NCBI RefSeq assembly: GCF_014109825.1
Contig: NZ_CP059576.1
Location: 1,225,001 to 1,289,000 of the forward strand
DNA from: Legionella sp. PC997
GTDB lineage: Bacteria > Pseudomonadota > Gammaproteobacteria > Legionellales > Legionellaceae
Length of the DNA: 64,000 nucleotides
Direction: 5' to 3'
Below are positions 47,843-56,835 of the stretch, one piece after another. Numbering within the stretch: position 1 is the first letter of the stretch; every line of letters starts with the position of its first letter. Under the pieces are notes generated by a model, which saw only the letters and a list, made by a program, of their open reading frames with translations, ran no database searches and had not been told where the DNA came from. The translations under genes and the position numbers were made by a program.

Positions 47843-48610
47843 ATGGTTAACTTTCTGAATACACCGATGACAAAAGCTAATAATTTACCATTATCTATGA
47901 ACACATATCCTGACAATAAGTTTTCTTGTCAGGTATTAATTAAAATCATTAAAAATGAATATGTGGAGGATCTTCTAAAAGGCTATCTTTATATGAATCC
48001 TTTCAAATATTTTAGGAATTTTGAAGAAAAAAATACTGTAGGGGATGATCTTGAAGGCATCGATTCAAGTTATCGAGCTGAAGACGTTATTATTAAAATC
48101 AGTAATGATAAAGATGAGTTAATTCCTAATGGAGTTTTTGGTAGATGTAATTTTCATAATAATTATGTTGAAAATTCCAATTTATTTTCTTTAAGCGCTT
48201 TCTCATTTGAAAAATTACCGGAAGGGATAACCAAATTTTTTTTAGATAAAAATTTCCGAGAATTTAAAGGGGATAAAGCTATAGTTATTTTGGATGTCCC
48301 TAGATTTATATCAAAAACTCAATCAGCTATGGAAAGTTTAAAAAATATTATTCAAATTCCGAATGAACCTTTTTTTATTAGACATATTGATTATGTTTCT
48401 GATTCGTATAATGGTCGATTAGGAGTTTTTAGAAAATTGGAAAAGTACCAATGGCAGCAAGAGTTACGAATTGCTATTTACAGAAACGTAAAAAAAATCA
48501 AATCAAAACCCTATATATTAAAAATTGGATCGATAAGATCATTCTCTGTAGTAATGGATACTGAGGAATTAATTTCAAAAGGTGCTACCATCAATAAACA
48601 AAATAGATAA
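47843..48610 (+). CDS. Hypothetical protein
   Basis: 255 residues, soluble, no signal. It has LLKGYLYMNPFKYFRNFE, GDDLEGID, NLFSLSAFSFEKLP and a late KYQWQQELRIAIYR followed by ILKIGSIRSFSVVMDTEEL. Proteins with the YMNPFKYFRN...D-x-x-EG...WQ-x-ELR...GSI pattern are scattered in accessory regions of bacteria, but I know no function. The start may be the ATG at 47867 instead. Strong AT bias, like the rest of the island. Confidence 0.55.
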   Translation: MVNFLNTPMTKANNLPLSMNTYPDNKFSCQVLIKIIKNEYVEDLLKGYLYMNPFKYFRNFEEKNTVGDDLEGIDSSYRAEDVIIKISNDKDELIPNGVFGRCNFHNNYVENSNLFSLSAFSFEKLPEGITKFFLDKNFREFKGDKAIVILDVPRFISKTQSAMESLKNIIQIPNEPFFIRHIDYVSDSYNGRLGVFRKLEKYQWQQELRIAIYRNVKKIKSKPYILKIGSIRSFSVVMDTEELISKGATINKQNR

Positions 48611-49610
48611 CCTATTCAAAGTGAGATGACACGTAAGGCCAATACATTAAATCTGATTATTACACCTAGCCTAGTAATCAAGATAATCGGGATCTAGATG
48701 GACACTAGCGTTTTAATGCCATGGATACATTTTATCAATCTCAGACGTGCAATTGTTTTGCACTAAAGATTAATTAATTTATAAATGAATAAGGCAAGGC
48801 AAAATAAAGATATCTTATAAACATCAATATAACACACACCTTTCGCATTATTAAAAATGCCCATATTAAGAAGGCTGTATAAGGATAGAGGACGGTTTTT
48901 TTATAAAATATTGAAAAAAATGGCGGTGAATAGGTGGTGCGCTCTCATGGTGAGCCATAATAAACAACCTTTGCTTAACTTATATGATTTTTCGACTCAA
49001 TAATTTATGTGTTCACCATAAATATGGTGCACTCATGCACCAAGGATAGAAAAATAACTAATGAATTTTCTATATAAATTGAGCAAGGTTGAACGAGGGT
49101 TTTCTGGTTAGATTGGGTAAATTTTACCATATTATATTTTCTCAATATCTTTCGAGACAAATTAAACTTAAAATACGAAAAAATAGATTTGCAATGTGTT
49201 ATGCATGAATAACCAAATGTGGTCTTTTTAAAGGTAAATCATTTACTAAAATAATGGGTCAAATGGGACAATCGGGACAAACTTATAAACACTAAATTTT
49301 CAATGTCCCGATTCAAAGAAATCGCTTGGGACAAATGGGACATATTTTTCAAGAAAAATTTTTTTAGTAACAAAAAGTATCATTTAATAACAATAAGATC
49401 ACGAGGCTTTAAAGCGCTTGACGCCCTTTTAAATTCCAAGCAATACTTATCGCGAGCAGTAAACTTTTGCGGGTCCACGGTCCTGTAAAAGTCACGGAAA
49501 ATGAAATATCACGACTATTATCCGGCCGGACACAGTCAATTGATATTCATCGAGCAGGACGCGTACCGTCGGCATTAAGCTGAATGAATAATCATTTGAT
49601 GAGGTTCCAT
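48611..49610. other. Large non-coding region before the alpA-like gene
   Basis: About 1 kb without a convincing gene. It holds a GGTGCA/TGCACC hairpin at 49028-49044, the TGGGACA repeats at 49255-49342, and an open stretch 49501-49578 too short to call. A 61-codon frame at 49303-49488 runs through the repeats and is unlikely to be real. The region probably contains the control and replication sites of the following module. Confidence 0.45.
49255..49342 (+). repeat. TGGGACA iteron array
   Basis: TGGGACA-type units at 49264, 49273, 49327 and 49336, with exact 9-base spacing within each pair, plus a TGGGTCA at 49255 and an inverted copy at 49304-49310. Further copies lie at 51732-51817 after the DUF927 gene. 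The helical-phase-like repeat upstream of a helicase gene resembles iterons of a replication origin or an operator. Confidence 0.6.
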
Positions 49611-49883
49611 ATGAATAAAAAACTATCTCGGTTACAACTATTAAACGAATTTGAATCCGCACCAACTTCTGCGTTGTTTAATCAACACACTTTGGCGGCT
49701 GTTTTAGATTGTTCCACCCAACTTTTGGAACGCAATCGTTGGGAAGGAAAGGGCGTTCCCTATCTTAAAATAGGCCATAAGGTTTTGTATCGCAAAAGTG
49801 ATGTGCTGTCTTTTCTCCAGCAACAGAAAATCTATCGCTCTACTAGTGACGTTGGGGAGTTGCTTTCTCTGGTCAACGAATAA
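49611..49883 (+). CDS. AlpA/excisionase-type helix-turn-helix protein
   Basis: 90 residues from the ATG at 49611 (GAGG upstream). The core FNQHTLAAVLDCSTQLLERNRWEGKGVPYLKIGHKVLYRKSDVLSFL is the MerR-like DNA-binding fold of AlpA/excisionase proteins, with the typical YRKSDV end. Such proteins control integrase expression or act as excisionase in P4-like satellites. It lies directly before the DUF927 gene. Confidence 0.8.
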   Translation: MNKKLSRLQLLNEFESAPTSALFNQHTLAAVLDCSTQLLERNRWEGKGVPYLKIGHKVLYRKSDVLSFLQQQKIYRSTSDVGELLSLVNE

Positions 49884-49889
49884 ATTCCA

Positions 49890-51707
49890 TTGAAGAAAAT
49901 AGATTGTTCACGGATGGATAGGGTCTCTATCTGCCATGAACGTTGCCGGAGTAAAATGATGCTGCAAAATCAAATTATTATGTTAAAAAACAAAAACGGT
50001 CATAGCCCTATAACCTGTGAATACGCTGGAGGTTGTTTTAAATTAAATGAGCAGGGCGTGTCTTTCCTTGGAAAAGATAAAGACGGTAATCCAATGGCGC
50101 CAAAGGATTTGTTCTCCTTTGTATGTAGTAGCTAAAACTCGTGATGCTAAAAGTGGGGAGTGGGGTAGATTACTCGAATGGCAGGATGATGATGGAATCA
50201 TTCATCAATGGGCTATGCCTTTAGCTTTATTACAAGGAGATGCCTCCGAAGTTAGACGGGAATTGGCTAGCCTAGGTTTAACTATTTCACCTCATAGAAT
50301 TTCTCGGGATTTACTGGCTACTTATTTACAAGTCTTTCCAGTTGAAGATCGGGCACGTTGTGTTGAAAAACTGGGTTGGCATGAAAACCTCTTTGTCACT
50401 GCTTCACAAATCATAGGACATTCCTCCGAGAAAATTGTTTTTCAAATAGTCATGCGATTGAATCTGCTATGTCTGTATCCGGCACTGTAGATGATTGGCG
50501 TGAATCAATAGGCCGTCTTGCCTCTGGCAATTCTCGGTTGGTTTTTGCCATATCTACTGCTTTTGCTCCTGCTTTAGCTAAGATTGCTGGTGAGGATTCA
50601 GGCGGATTTCATTTCAGAGGAGCTTCTTCTAGTGGTAAAAGTACCGCTTTAAAAATAGCGGCTTCGGTTTGGGGTAATCCACAGGCATACTGCCGATTAT
50701 GGCGCAGTACCACTAACGGACTTGAAGGACTGGCTGCTCTGCATAACGATGGCTTATTAATTCTGGATGAATTAAGTCAGATGGATCCCAAAGAAGCAGG
50801 GGAAGCGGCTTATTTACTGGCCAATGGTCAAGGTAAAACGCGAGCCTCACGTCATGGAACGGTCAAGCCATCGTCTCGATGGTCATTGTTTTTTCTCTCT
50901 GCTGGAGAGGAATCATTAATGTCTTTGATGGCCAGAGTAGGGCAGAAAACGAATGCAGGCCAAGAAATAAGGTTAGCAGATATTGAAGCTGATGCTGGGT
51001 TGCAAAAGGGGATTTTTGAAAATATCCATAATCAACTTAGCCCTGCTACCATGGCCTTATCCTTAAAGGAATACTCCAGTAAGTATTATGGTGCAGTGGG
51101 CATGGCATGGCTGCAAGAGGTGGTGGAAAATCAACCAAGTATTGCAACTGGCATTGCTGATGCGATGCAAGAATTTGTGAATAGTACTGTCTTACCGGAT
51201 TCAACGGGGCAAATTATCCGCGTAGCCCGGAGGTTTGCCTTGGTTGCAGTAGCAGGCGAATTGGCTAGCCAATATGGATTGACCGGCTGGCAAGAAGGCG
51301 AGTCTACCTACGCGGCTTACAAATGTTATAGAACATGGCTGGAACATTTTGGCATGGAGGGCAACAAGGAGGACAGAGCGATATTAGCTCAAGTCAGAGC
51401 ATTTTTTGAATCTCATGGTGCCAGTCGGTTTGATAATATCAGAACGCCAAACAATGAGAGGATTCAAAATCGTGCCGGGTTTTATTGTACCGATGAGGCG
51501 GGTTTTCGCGTGTATATGGTATTGACGGAAGTCTTTAAAAAAGAGCTATGTCTGGGGTTTGAGCCTCGAATGGTAGTGCGTGTATTAATGAATGAAGGTT
51601 GGTTAAAGCCAGCAGCAGATGGATTGCCCTCTCATAAACCAAGAGTTAAAGGCGTTGGAACACCCAGATTATATGTATTTACAGATAAAATTTGGGGTGG
51701 AGAGTAA
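49890..51707 (+). pseudogene. DUF927 family helicase/primase-like gene, two frameshifts
   Basis: Three consecutive frames make one DUF927 protein. Piece 1 (49890-about 50105) ends GKDKDGNPMAPK; piece 2 continues ICSPLYVVAKTRD to ASQIIGHSSEKIVFQ; piece 3 (frame of 50469-51707) continues SHAIESAMSVSGTVDDW. The shifts lie near 50101-50118 (one extra base) and near 50443-50449 (one base lost). The third piece has Walker A GASSSGKST and Walker B LLILDELSQMDP and the family end RVKGVGTPRLYVFTDKIWG. DUF927 proteins are helicases of phage and plasmid elements. The gene is probably inactive unless these are sequencing errors. Confidence 0.85.
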
Positions 51708-51731
51708 TTTTTCTCGATAAATCAGAACATT

Positions 51732-51817
51732 TGTCCCAATATTTTTAAATGTTGGGACATATTGGGTCGGCTATAAGCCAGTATTTATGGGCTGTCCCGC
51801 AAGTCCCAATTGTCCCA
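51732..51817. repeat. Second group of TGGGACA repeats
   Basis: Copies at 51732-51738 (inverted), 51753-51759, 51793-51799 (inverted) and 51811-51817 (inverted), plus AGTCCCA at 51802-51808, in the 119-base gap between the DUF927 gene and the convergent recombinase-like gene. Together with 49255-49342 they bracket the alpA-DUF927 unit. Confidence 0.55.
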
Positions 51818-51826
51818 GTTAAATTT

Positions 51827-52636
51827 TTAGTCTTTAAGATATAGCCACAGAGTATTCCGAGATTTTATTCCCATCTCATCACGTATCAGCAAGCAAGTCT
51901 TGTAGTTTTCATATTCAGGTAGCAGGCAAGAATACATTTGTTTGGCATACAAATATCGCCAGCTTTTGGTACTGGATAAACGGTACTTTGCCAATGCACT
52001 GCGCCAGATGATGCGGATTTCCTCATAAGATTTTAATTGGAGAAAGTTACCATTTTGTTGCGTGAGCCAGTTAAAAAGATTGAGTACCACTGTCTGGTTT
52101 TCAGTTCGTACAGGTATGGTACGGTCGCTGGAATTAAAAGTAATTTCTCGGGTTATCCAAAGAGAGCGTTCGCTGACATGAATATGTGGCTTAATCAGAA
52201 TCGCTTCTTTGAAAGTGAGTCCGAACTCTGTTTGTAATCCCATGATTACTCTGGCTATAGGATCATGAAGTGACTTCCAAATATCGGGAGGGATTATTTT
52301 CCTCCTCTTTTTTCTTGCTTTAGGTCTTGTGAGTTCAAGGGATTGGTTATCAATATTGCTAATAGGACAATCGCTCATCCGCAAAAAACGGCGAATAATG
52401 GTCATGTATCGCATTATAGTGACTGTATTAACATTCTGTTTTTTCCAGTAACGCACTAGCTTGTGCACCTGCTCAGATTGCAACGCCTGCCATGAAGGTG
52501 GCATTTGCCGAATAACAAACAAGTCATCAATCATCTTATGGATGACATAGGCACGGTGTTTACGATACAGGTATTTACCTTGCCTATCCTGTTTGATTTG
52601 TCGATTAGCGAATTGTCTTAAGGATTGTGTACGCAT
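51827..52636 (-). CDS. Tyrosine-recombinase-like protein
   Basis: 269 residues. The N-terminal half has an SAM-like helical core-binding region (SWQALQSEQVHKLVRYWKKQ, TIMRYMTIIRRFLR), and the C-terminal half resembles phage integrase: LQTEFGLTFKEAILIKP in place of the TGLR-x-x-E motif, then SSTKSWRYLYAKQMYS and a final NTLWLYLKD with a candidate Tyr nucleophile. The first catalytic Arg looks replaced by Lys, so activity is uncertain. Genes of this type accompany DUF927 genes in mobile units. Confidence 0.65.
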   Translation of the reverse strand: MRTQSLRQFANRQIKQDRQGKYLYRKHRAYVIHKMIDDLFVIRQMPPSWQALQSEQVHKLVRYWKKQNVNTVTIMRYMTIIRRFLRMSDCPISNIDNQSLELTRPKARKKRRKIIPPDIWKSLHDPIARVIMGLQTEFGLTFKEAILIKPHIHVSERSLWITREITFNSSDRTIPVRTENQTVVLNLFNWLTQQNGNFLQLKSYEEIRIIWRSALAKYRLSSTKSWRYLYAKQMYSCLLPEYENYKTCLLIRDEMGIKSRNTLWLYLKD

Positions 52637-53276
52637 CTTCCTATCCGCAAAAATGAATTAAAAAATAAATGCCCTGTGTATTGTTTAGTGTTGGTCGAGC
52701 GGTTTCACTCTCTGTTGAAACCAGCAAAGCCGTAAAGCTCGAAGAAGCGGGGCAAATCAATCGTTATAAGGCAAACGATCTCGCCGGCACTGCTGTAGTT
52801 TTTCTGGGGGTTTTCTCCTCAATAAAATAAAGTAAATGCAAGCGATAAAGCAGGGCTTTATCTCTAATCCATGGTCAAATGAAATGACTTAGAGTTCCGA
52901 AGAACTCCCTTTACCGAACGGTAAAGGTTCCTGAAGGGTTTCCCGACTATACGTCCAGCCACAAGGTTAGGGAATGAGAGTGGCTTAGCATAAGACGCCT
53001 AAGCGTTTCATCGGATTTTCACCGATTCATCAGTCATGCTGCATCTAAAAAATAACAAAGTGTAGATCTGGGAGCAATACCGTTACAGGAAATATTTTGT
53101 CCTATCTTATCTGGTGCGTCAGGACAGATGATCTTTTAAGTCTTAGTGTTGGAGGGTCAGTGATGTTGAATATTCCTGCGTCACTGCACAATATTGCAGT
53201 GATGCATTTAGTAAAAATGTAATTATTTATCTATACTTTAACGTCACAGATCATGGATTAATTGGGAGTGAAAAAT
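52637..53276. other. Long non-coding region with many hairpins
   Basis: 640 bases between the recombinase-like gene and the yodC-like gene with no convincing protein gene. GC content is higher than in the flanking island. It contains GTTTCA/TGAAAC (52703-52722) and the dense hairpin group listed separately. Ends with AT-rich sequence and GGGAG before 53277. Confidence 0.5.
52885..53035. ncRNA. Candidate structured non-coding RNA
   Basis: Four consecutive hairpins in about 150 bases: GAGTTC-CGAA-GAACTC (52892-52907), CCTTTACC-GAAC-GGTAAAGG (52908-52927, 8 perfect pairs, directly stacked on the first), GCTTAG/CTAAGC (52983-53004) and ATCGG/CCGAT (53010-53026). Tetraloops starting with purine-rich sequence and the back-to-back arrangement argue for RNA structure rather than chance. 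Strand unknown. A satellite immunity or control RNA is one possibility; I cannot assign a family. Confidence 0.45.
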
Positions 53277-53477
53277 ATGAAGGTTGAAATTCAAGTAGGC
53301 GATGTAGTGAAACTGAATTCTGGCGGACCAAATATGGCCATAGAATCTATTGATAAAGATGATAATATGAGCTGTACTTGGTTTGAAGGTAGTCAAAGGT
53401 TATCATCAGCATTTCATAAAGATCTTTTAAAAAAAGTAACTCCAATTGGTAATACTTTTAAAGTAGGTAGAGGCTGA
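53277..53477 (+). CDS. YodC-like (DUF2158) small protein
   Basis: 66 residues from the ATG at 53277 (GGGAGTG eight bases upstream). It matches YodC: I-x-VGDVVKLNSGGPNMAIE, then MSCTWFEGSQRLSSAFHKDLLKKV. This is a short SH3-like barrel of unknown function, frequent in phages and mobile islands. It may be transcribed with the next gene. Confidence 0.85.
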   Translation: MKVEIQVGDVVKLNSGGPNMAIESIDKDDNMSCTWFEGSQRLSSAFHKDLLKKVTPIGNTFKVGRG

Positions 53478-53505
53478 TATTATTTTTTAAGTTTAAGTGA
53501 GTAAA

Positions 53506-54306
53506 ATGACTGAAAATAAAGACAAACCAGAAAGTAATAGAGCATCAAAAATAGGACGAGCAGCCCTCCAAGCCGTTGGGGGAGTAATTCCTTTGGTTGG
53601 TGGAGGGCTCTCTGCTATTGCAGGATATTGGTCTGAAAAAGAACAGGATAGAGCAAATAAATTTTTTGAACATTGGCTTTGTATGCTTGAGGATGAGCTA
53701 AAGGAAAAATATAGAACTGTTATTGAGATAATGGCAAGACTCGATTTACAGGATAAAAAAATTATTGAACGAATTGAAAGCAAAGAATACCAGTCGTTGA
53801 TGCGAAAAGCTTTTAGAGATTGGTCGGGTGCTGAAAGTGAAGAGAAAAGGGTTTTAATTAGAAATATTTTATCTAATACAGCAGCTACTAATTTGGTTAG
53901 CGACGATGTAATCAAGCTTTTTATTGATTGGATTGATATCTATTCTGAATTTCATTTTAAAGTAATAAGCGCTATATATAATACAAATGGAATAACAAGA
54001 GCAGGAATATGGAAAAAGATGAATAAAATAGCCGTTAGAGAAGATTCAGCAGATGCAGACCTATTTAAATTGTTAATTAGAGATCTGTCCACTGGCGGAG
54101 TTATTAGACAATATAGACAAACTGATTATCATGGAAGGTATTTAAAAAGTAGCAGCAAAAGTGGATCTAACACCCAAAGTAATACTGTTAAATCTGCATT
54201 TGATGATATTGAGCCATATGAGCTAACCCAACTGGGCAAACAATTTGTTCATTATGCTATGACTGATCTACCTCCTAAAATAGAGTTTGATATAAATTCA
54301 ATGTGA
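53506..54306 (+). CDS. Hypothetical protein with glycine-rich N-terminus and winged-helix-like domain
   Basis: 266 residues from the ATG at 53506; a GTG three codons earlier is in frame. Residues about 15-45 form a Gly/Ala-rich amphipathic segment (AALQAVGGVIPLVGGGLSAIAGYW) that could insert in a membrane. Then follows a long helical region (EDELKEKYRTVIEIMARLD). Residues about 145-200 (FKVISAIYNTNGITRAGIWKKM...DLFKLLIRDLSTGGVIRQYR) read like a winged helix. The end YELTQLGKQFVHYAMTDLPP is likely conserved. I know the pattern from accessory islands but no function. Convergent with an SDH protease gene. Confidence 0.55.
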   Translation: MTENKDKPESNRASKIGRAALQAVGGVIPLVGGGLSAIAGYWSEKEQDRANKFFEHWLCMLEDELKEKYRTVIEIMARLDLQDKKIIERIESKEYQSLMRKAFRDWSGAESEEKRVLIRNILSNTAATNLVSDDVIKLFIDWIDIYSEFHFKVISAIYNTNGITRAGIWKKMNKIAVREDSADADLFKLLIRDLSTGGVIRQYRQTDYHGRYLKSSSKSGSNTQSNTVKSAFDDIEPYELTQLGKQFVHYAMTDLPPKIEFDINSM

Positions 54307-54387
54307 TTTCCCTAGTATAAAATTATATTTACACAGCATATATATAGGATTCAGTTTCTGGTCACATGTCCTAGTTTATTGTGCTTT

Positions 54388-55296
54388 TTAAATTTTAAAA
54401 ATTTCCATTTGCTCAATAGTACCAACAATTTTTATATCTAGTTTTTTTTCATATTTTAATATGAGACTGACTTTTTCAAGAAAATGATAAATTTCGGAAC
54501 CAATTAGGTATTCATCTGAATTTAATTTTACTATTTTGGACCCAAAAATTTCTTTTGCTTCATCTTTATCTATTACAAAAGAATGATCTTTATATTCATA
54601 CACTAATCTATGTGATATTTCGTCAGGTTTATTGGCTAGTAATTTTGTTTTGTTTTCTAATAAACGAATAGCATAATGTTCAGCGGATCCTGAAATTCTT
54701 TCAAAATAACCCAATTGTTCTAATGTAAGAGTTTTAGCCAAATATTCAGCAAACATGTTTGATGTTTCTGGGAATTTTTTACAAAGATCACAAATACATT
54801 CCAAAGCACTACTTAAACTTAGAGCGGGAAGCCCTTTAAATTGAGGATCTATTGGACCAAGTTCACTTAATGAACCCATATGGATTTCGTCGGCACCCAG
54901 AGCAATTAGTGTGGCTGCAGATTTTGCTCTGCTAGGGATTGATACAACAAATTTACTTTTTGATTTTTCTTTACAGATCTTAGAAATAAAATATGCTGGT
55001 TCAATTTGCCCCCCATTACTATTTATTATAAGTAAAATATCTTTACTAATGTCACCAGTAACTGCCCAATAGATTCTATCCGAATCAATGTTATTAATTG
55101 ATTCGTCAGGTTTATATAAGAAAAGGTAATGGTAATGCTCAAGTTTTAATTTGGTTTTAGCATATTCTATAATTTTTTGTTTTATGACACCTATTTGTTC
55201 ATTTTTTATTAATTTAAAAATATCATCAAATTTTGACAAATCATATTCCAGATGACTTTCGTTAATAGTGGTTGTATTTAATGGCCCTGTATTCAT
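54388..55296 (-). CDS. SDH-type serine protease (ClpP-fold)
   Basis: 302 residues. The ClpP/SppA-like core is clear: ILLIINSNGGQIEPAYFISK (oxyanion strand), FVVSIPSRAKSAATLIALGADEIHMG, where Ser of the AKSAATL segment is the nucleophile, and LSELGPIDPQF. This is the pattern of serine dehydrogenase proteinases (PF01972 group), often membrane-linked and found in defence-rich islands. N-terminal helix and C-terminal region have no known domain. AAGGAA precedes the ATG. Confidence 0.8.
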   Translation of the reverse strand: MNTGPLNTTTINESHLEYDLSKFDDIFKLIKNEQIGVIKQKIIEYAKTKLKLEHYHYLFLYKPDESINNIDSDRIYWAVTGDISKDILLIINSNGGQIEPAYFISKICKEKSKSKFVVSIPSRAKSAATLIALGADEIHMGSLSELGPIDPQFKGLPALSLSSALECICDLCKKFPETSNMFAEYLAKTLTLEQLGYFERISGSAEHYAIRLLENKTKLLANKPDEISHRLVYEYKDHSFVIDKDEAKEIFGSKIVKLNSDEYLIGSEIYHFLEKVSLILKYEKKLDIKIVGTIEQMEIFKI

Positions 55297-55521
55297 TATA
55301 TTCCTTTAAAGTTGCTCCAGCAGGATATTCAGTGACTGGCACTTTATAATTATAGAATATCACGCCAATCTTGTTTGGTTATAACTAGAGAATAGGAGGA
55401 TGGATATACAGTGCCTAGGGTCCGATCTTGCTGTCTAGAATTTTAATTAACTTAAAAGAACTATTTATCCGGAATTTATATTATACTATGAATATCACCG
55501 GATGATATCTTTGGATTTTTA

Positions 55522-55893
55522 ATGAAGGATGTAGGGCTAGAAAATTTACTTGCATTAGATGGTACGGAATACACAGAGGAAAATGGTTATTGGTACAAGA
55601 TAGAAGCATTTTTAGTTGAGCCAACTGAAGAGAGGCCTCATGGTATTAGATATAATCTAACTCTTCATGATAATTACAATCAGCGGATTCTAGGGTTTGA
55701 TAATGCACATGGAATCAAAGTTAAAGAAAGCGGTCGGTATTCGGGGCGTATTATTAAGTATGATCACGTTCATACCTCAATAAATGATAAGGGAACTCCT
55801 TATGAGTTTGAAAGTGCTGAACAGCTTTTGCGAGATTTTTTTCAAGAAGTGAATTCAATTATTCAAAAATTGAATAATGGAGATAAAAAATGA
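55522..55893 (+). CDS. TumE-like toxin (DUF6516)
   Basis: 123 residues. Features of the TumE/DUF6516 family: YWYKIEAFLVEPTEERPHGIRYNLTLHDNYNQRILGFDNAHG, then YDHVHTSINDKGTPYEFESAEQLLRDFFQEV. The His-rich D-x-x-H and YDHxH parts are the likely active centre. Its stop overlaps the ATG of the HTH gene, the usual toxin-antitoxin arrangement. Confidence 0.8.
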   Translation: MKDVGLENLLALDGTEYTEENGYWYKIEAFLVEPTEERPHGIRYNLTLHDNYNQRILGFDNAHGIKVKESGRYSGRIIKYDHVHTSINDKGTPYEFESAEQLLRDFFQEVNSIIQKLNNGDKK

Positions 55894-56249
55894 AAACATT
55901 ACAAGTTGGTATTATGTCACGAGATAAATTTCAAAGTCGTACTATTGAAATTGCTTCTGGGCGTTATAAACCTAAAAAAAATGAACCTAAGATTTGGTTT
56001 AGTTCAATCAAATCACTTTGTGAAGTATTAAATGAAAACAATATGAGACTATTGAAAATAATCGATGAACAAAAGCCTGAGTCAATTAAAGAGCTTGCTG
56101 CCTTAAGTAAACGTGAACCTGGCAATTTGAGTCGTACACTTAGCACAATGGCTCGCTACGGAATTATTGAAATGAAGAAAATTGGGAAAAATTCTAAACC
56201 AATTGCTAAGGCTTTAGATTTTAATATTCAATATAGTGCTGCTGGATAA
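55890..56249 (+). CDS. TumA-like winged-helix antitoxin
   Basis: 119 residues with a MarR/HTH-type core: LCEVLNENNMRLLKIIDEQKPESIKELAALSKREPGNLSRTLSTMARYGIIEMKK. A hydrophilic N-terminus could neutralise the toxin and the HTH should bind the operon promoter. Starts inside the toxin stop codon (ATGA). A likely autoregulated addiction module that stabilises the island. Confidence 0.78.
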   Translation: MKTLQVGIMSRDKFQSRTIEIASGRYKPKKNEPKIWFSSIKSLCEVLNENNMRLLKIIDEQKPESIKELAALSKREPGNLSRTLSTMARYGIIEMKKIGKNSKPIAKALDFNIQYSAAG

Positions 56250-56305
56250 TATATATTCTTTAATTTTGAACTATCCGGAAATCCCGGGGAGTTCATTCTG
56301 AGAAT

Positions 56306-56527
56306 CTAAGCAGTGGGTTCCAAAATGGAACATACTGATGTTTGGATTTTTGAATTTGGCAGGCAGTTCCTGCCAAGTTCACCTTCTCTAAAATGCTTTC
56401 GATTAGAATCAAAGTCACCACTAATTGCATCATCAATCGGAACGTAATGACCATCTCTATCACAAACACCATTGCTCAAACATAGGTGAAACTTGAATAA
56501 TGAATATAATTTATCTCTAAATTCCAT
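56306..56527 (-). CDS. Small hypothetical protein (doubtful)
   Basis: 73 residues with GGAG eight bases before the ATG. Contains CLSNGVCDRDGHYVPIDDAISGDFDSNR; no family recognised. The last dozen residues are encoded by the 27-base palindrome described at 56311-56338, so an older coding end may have been overwritten by a repeat. Confidence 0.35.
   Translation of the reverse strand: MEFRDKLYSLFKFHLCLSNGVCDRDGHYVPIDDAISGDFDSNRKHFREGELGRNCLPNSKIQTSVCSILEPTA
56311..56338. repeat. 27-base palindromic repeat, copy 1
   Basis: CAGTGGGTTCCA-AAA-TGGAACATACTGA, an imperfect palindrome. A near-identical copy is at 58897-58924. The two copies bracket the DUF927 remnant, the 135-residue gene and the Fic gene. 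Confidence 0.6.
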
Positions 56528-56691
56528 TTTTAAACTCCATTCATTTGTTGTTAATTATAGAACAATTTGCATCTTGTCGTAGTATCCAAAAATCAGCGTC
56601 GTAGTGTCGTGCCCGTAGCCTCGGCAATACCAAAACAACAAATTAAATTTCTGAACAGTGTACTTAAAAATAAGTGGAACAAATGGGACAA

Positions 56692-56835
56692 TTAAAACTC
56701 ATCAGACCAGACTTTTTCGGTGAACACATAGCATCTGGGAATGCCAACCCCTTTAATTCTACGCTTCTGAGAGGCTTTGCCATCATTACCAGGAACTATC
56801 CAGCCAGCATTAATAAGCACGTTGTTAACCATTTT
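56692..56835 (-). pseudogene. Remnant of a second DUF927 gene (C-terminal end)
   Basis: On the minus strand this reads LAKMVNNVLINAGW, then a short spacer and RRIKGVGIPRCYVFTEKVW, aligning with MVVRVLMNEGW...RVKGVGTPRLYVFTDKIW at the end of the DUF927 gene at 51707. Homology stops where a repeat begins at about 56836. After the stop, a TTGTCCCATTTGTTCC sequence (56674-56690) matches the TGGGACA repeats that follow the first DUF927 gene. Confidence 0.8.

Noticed and set aside
49303..49488. 61-codon open frame before the alpA-like gene
   Set aside because: It runs through the TGGGACA repeats, has no ribosome site and no protein-like composition.
52885..53035. Retron msr-msd interpretation of the hairpin region
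   Set aside because: No reverse transcriptase gene is found anywhere in the window.
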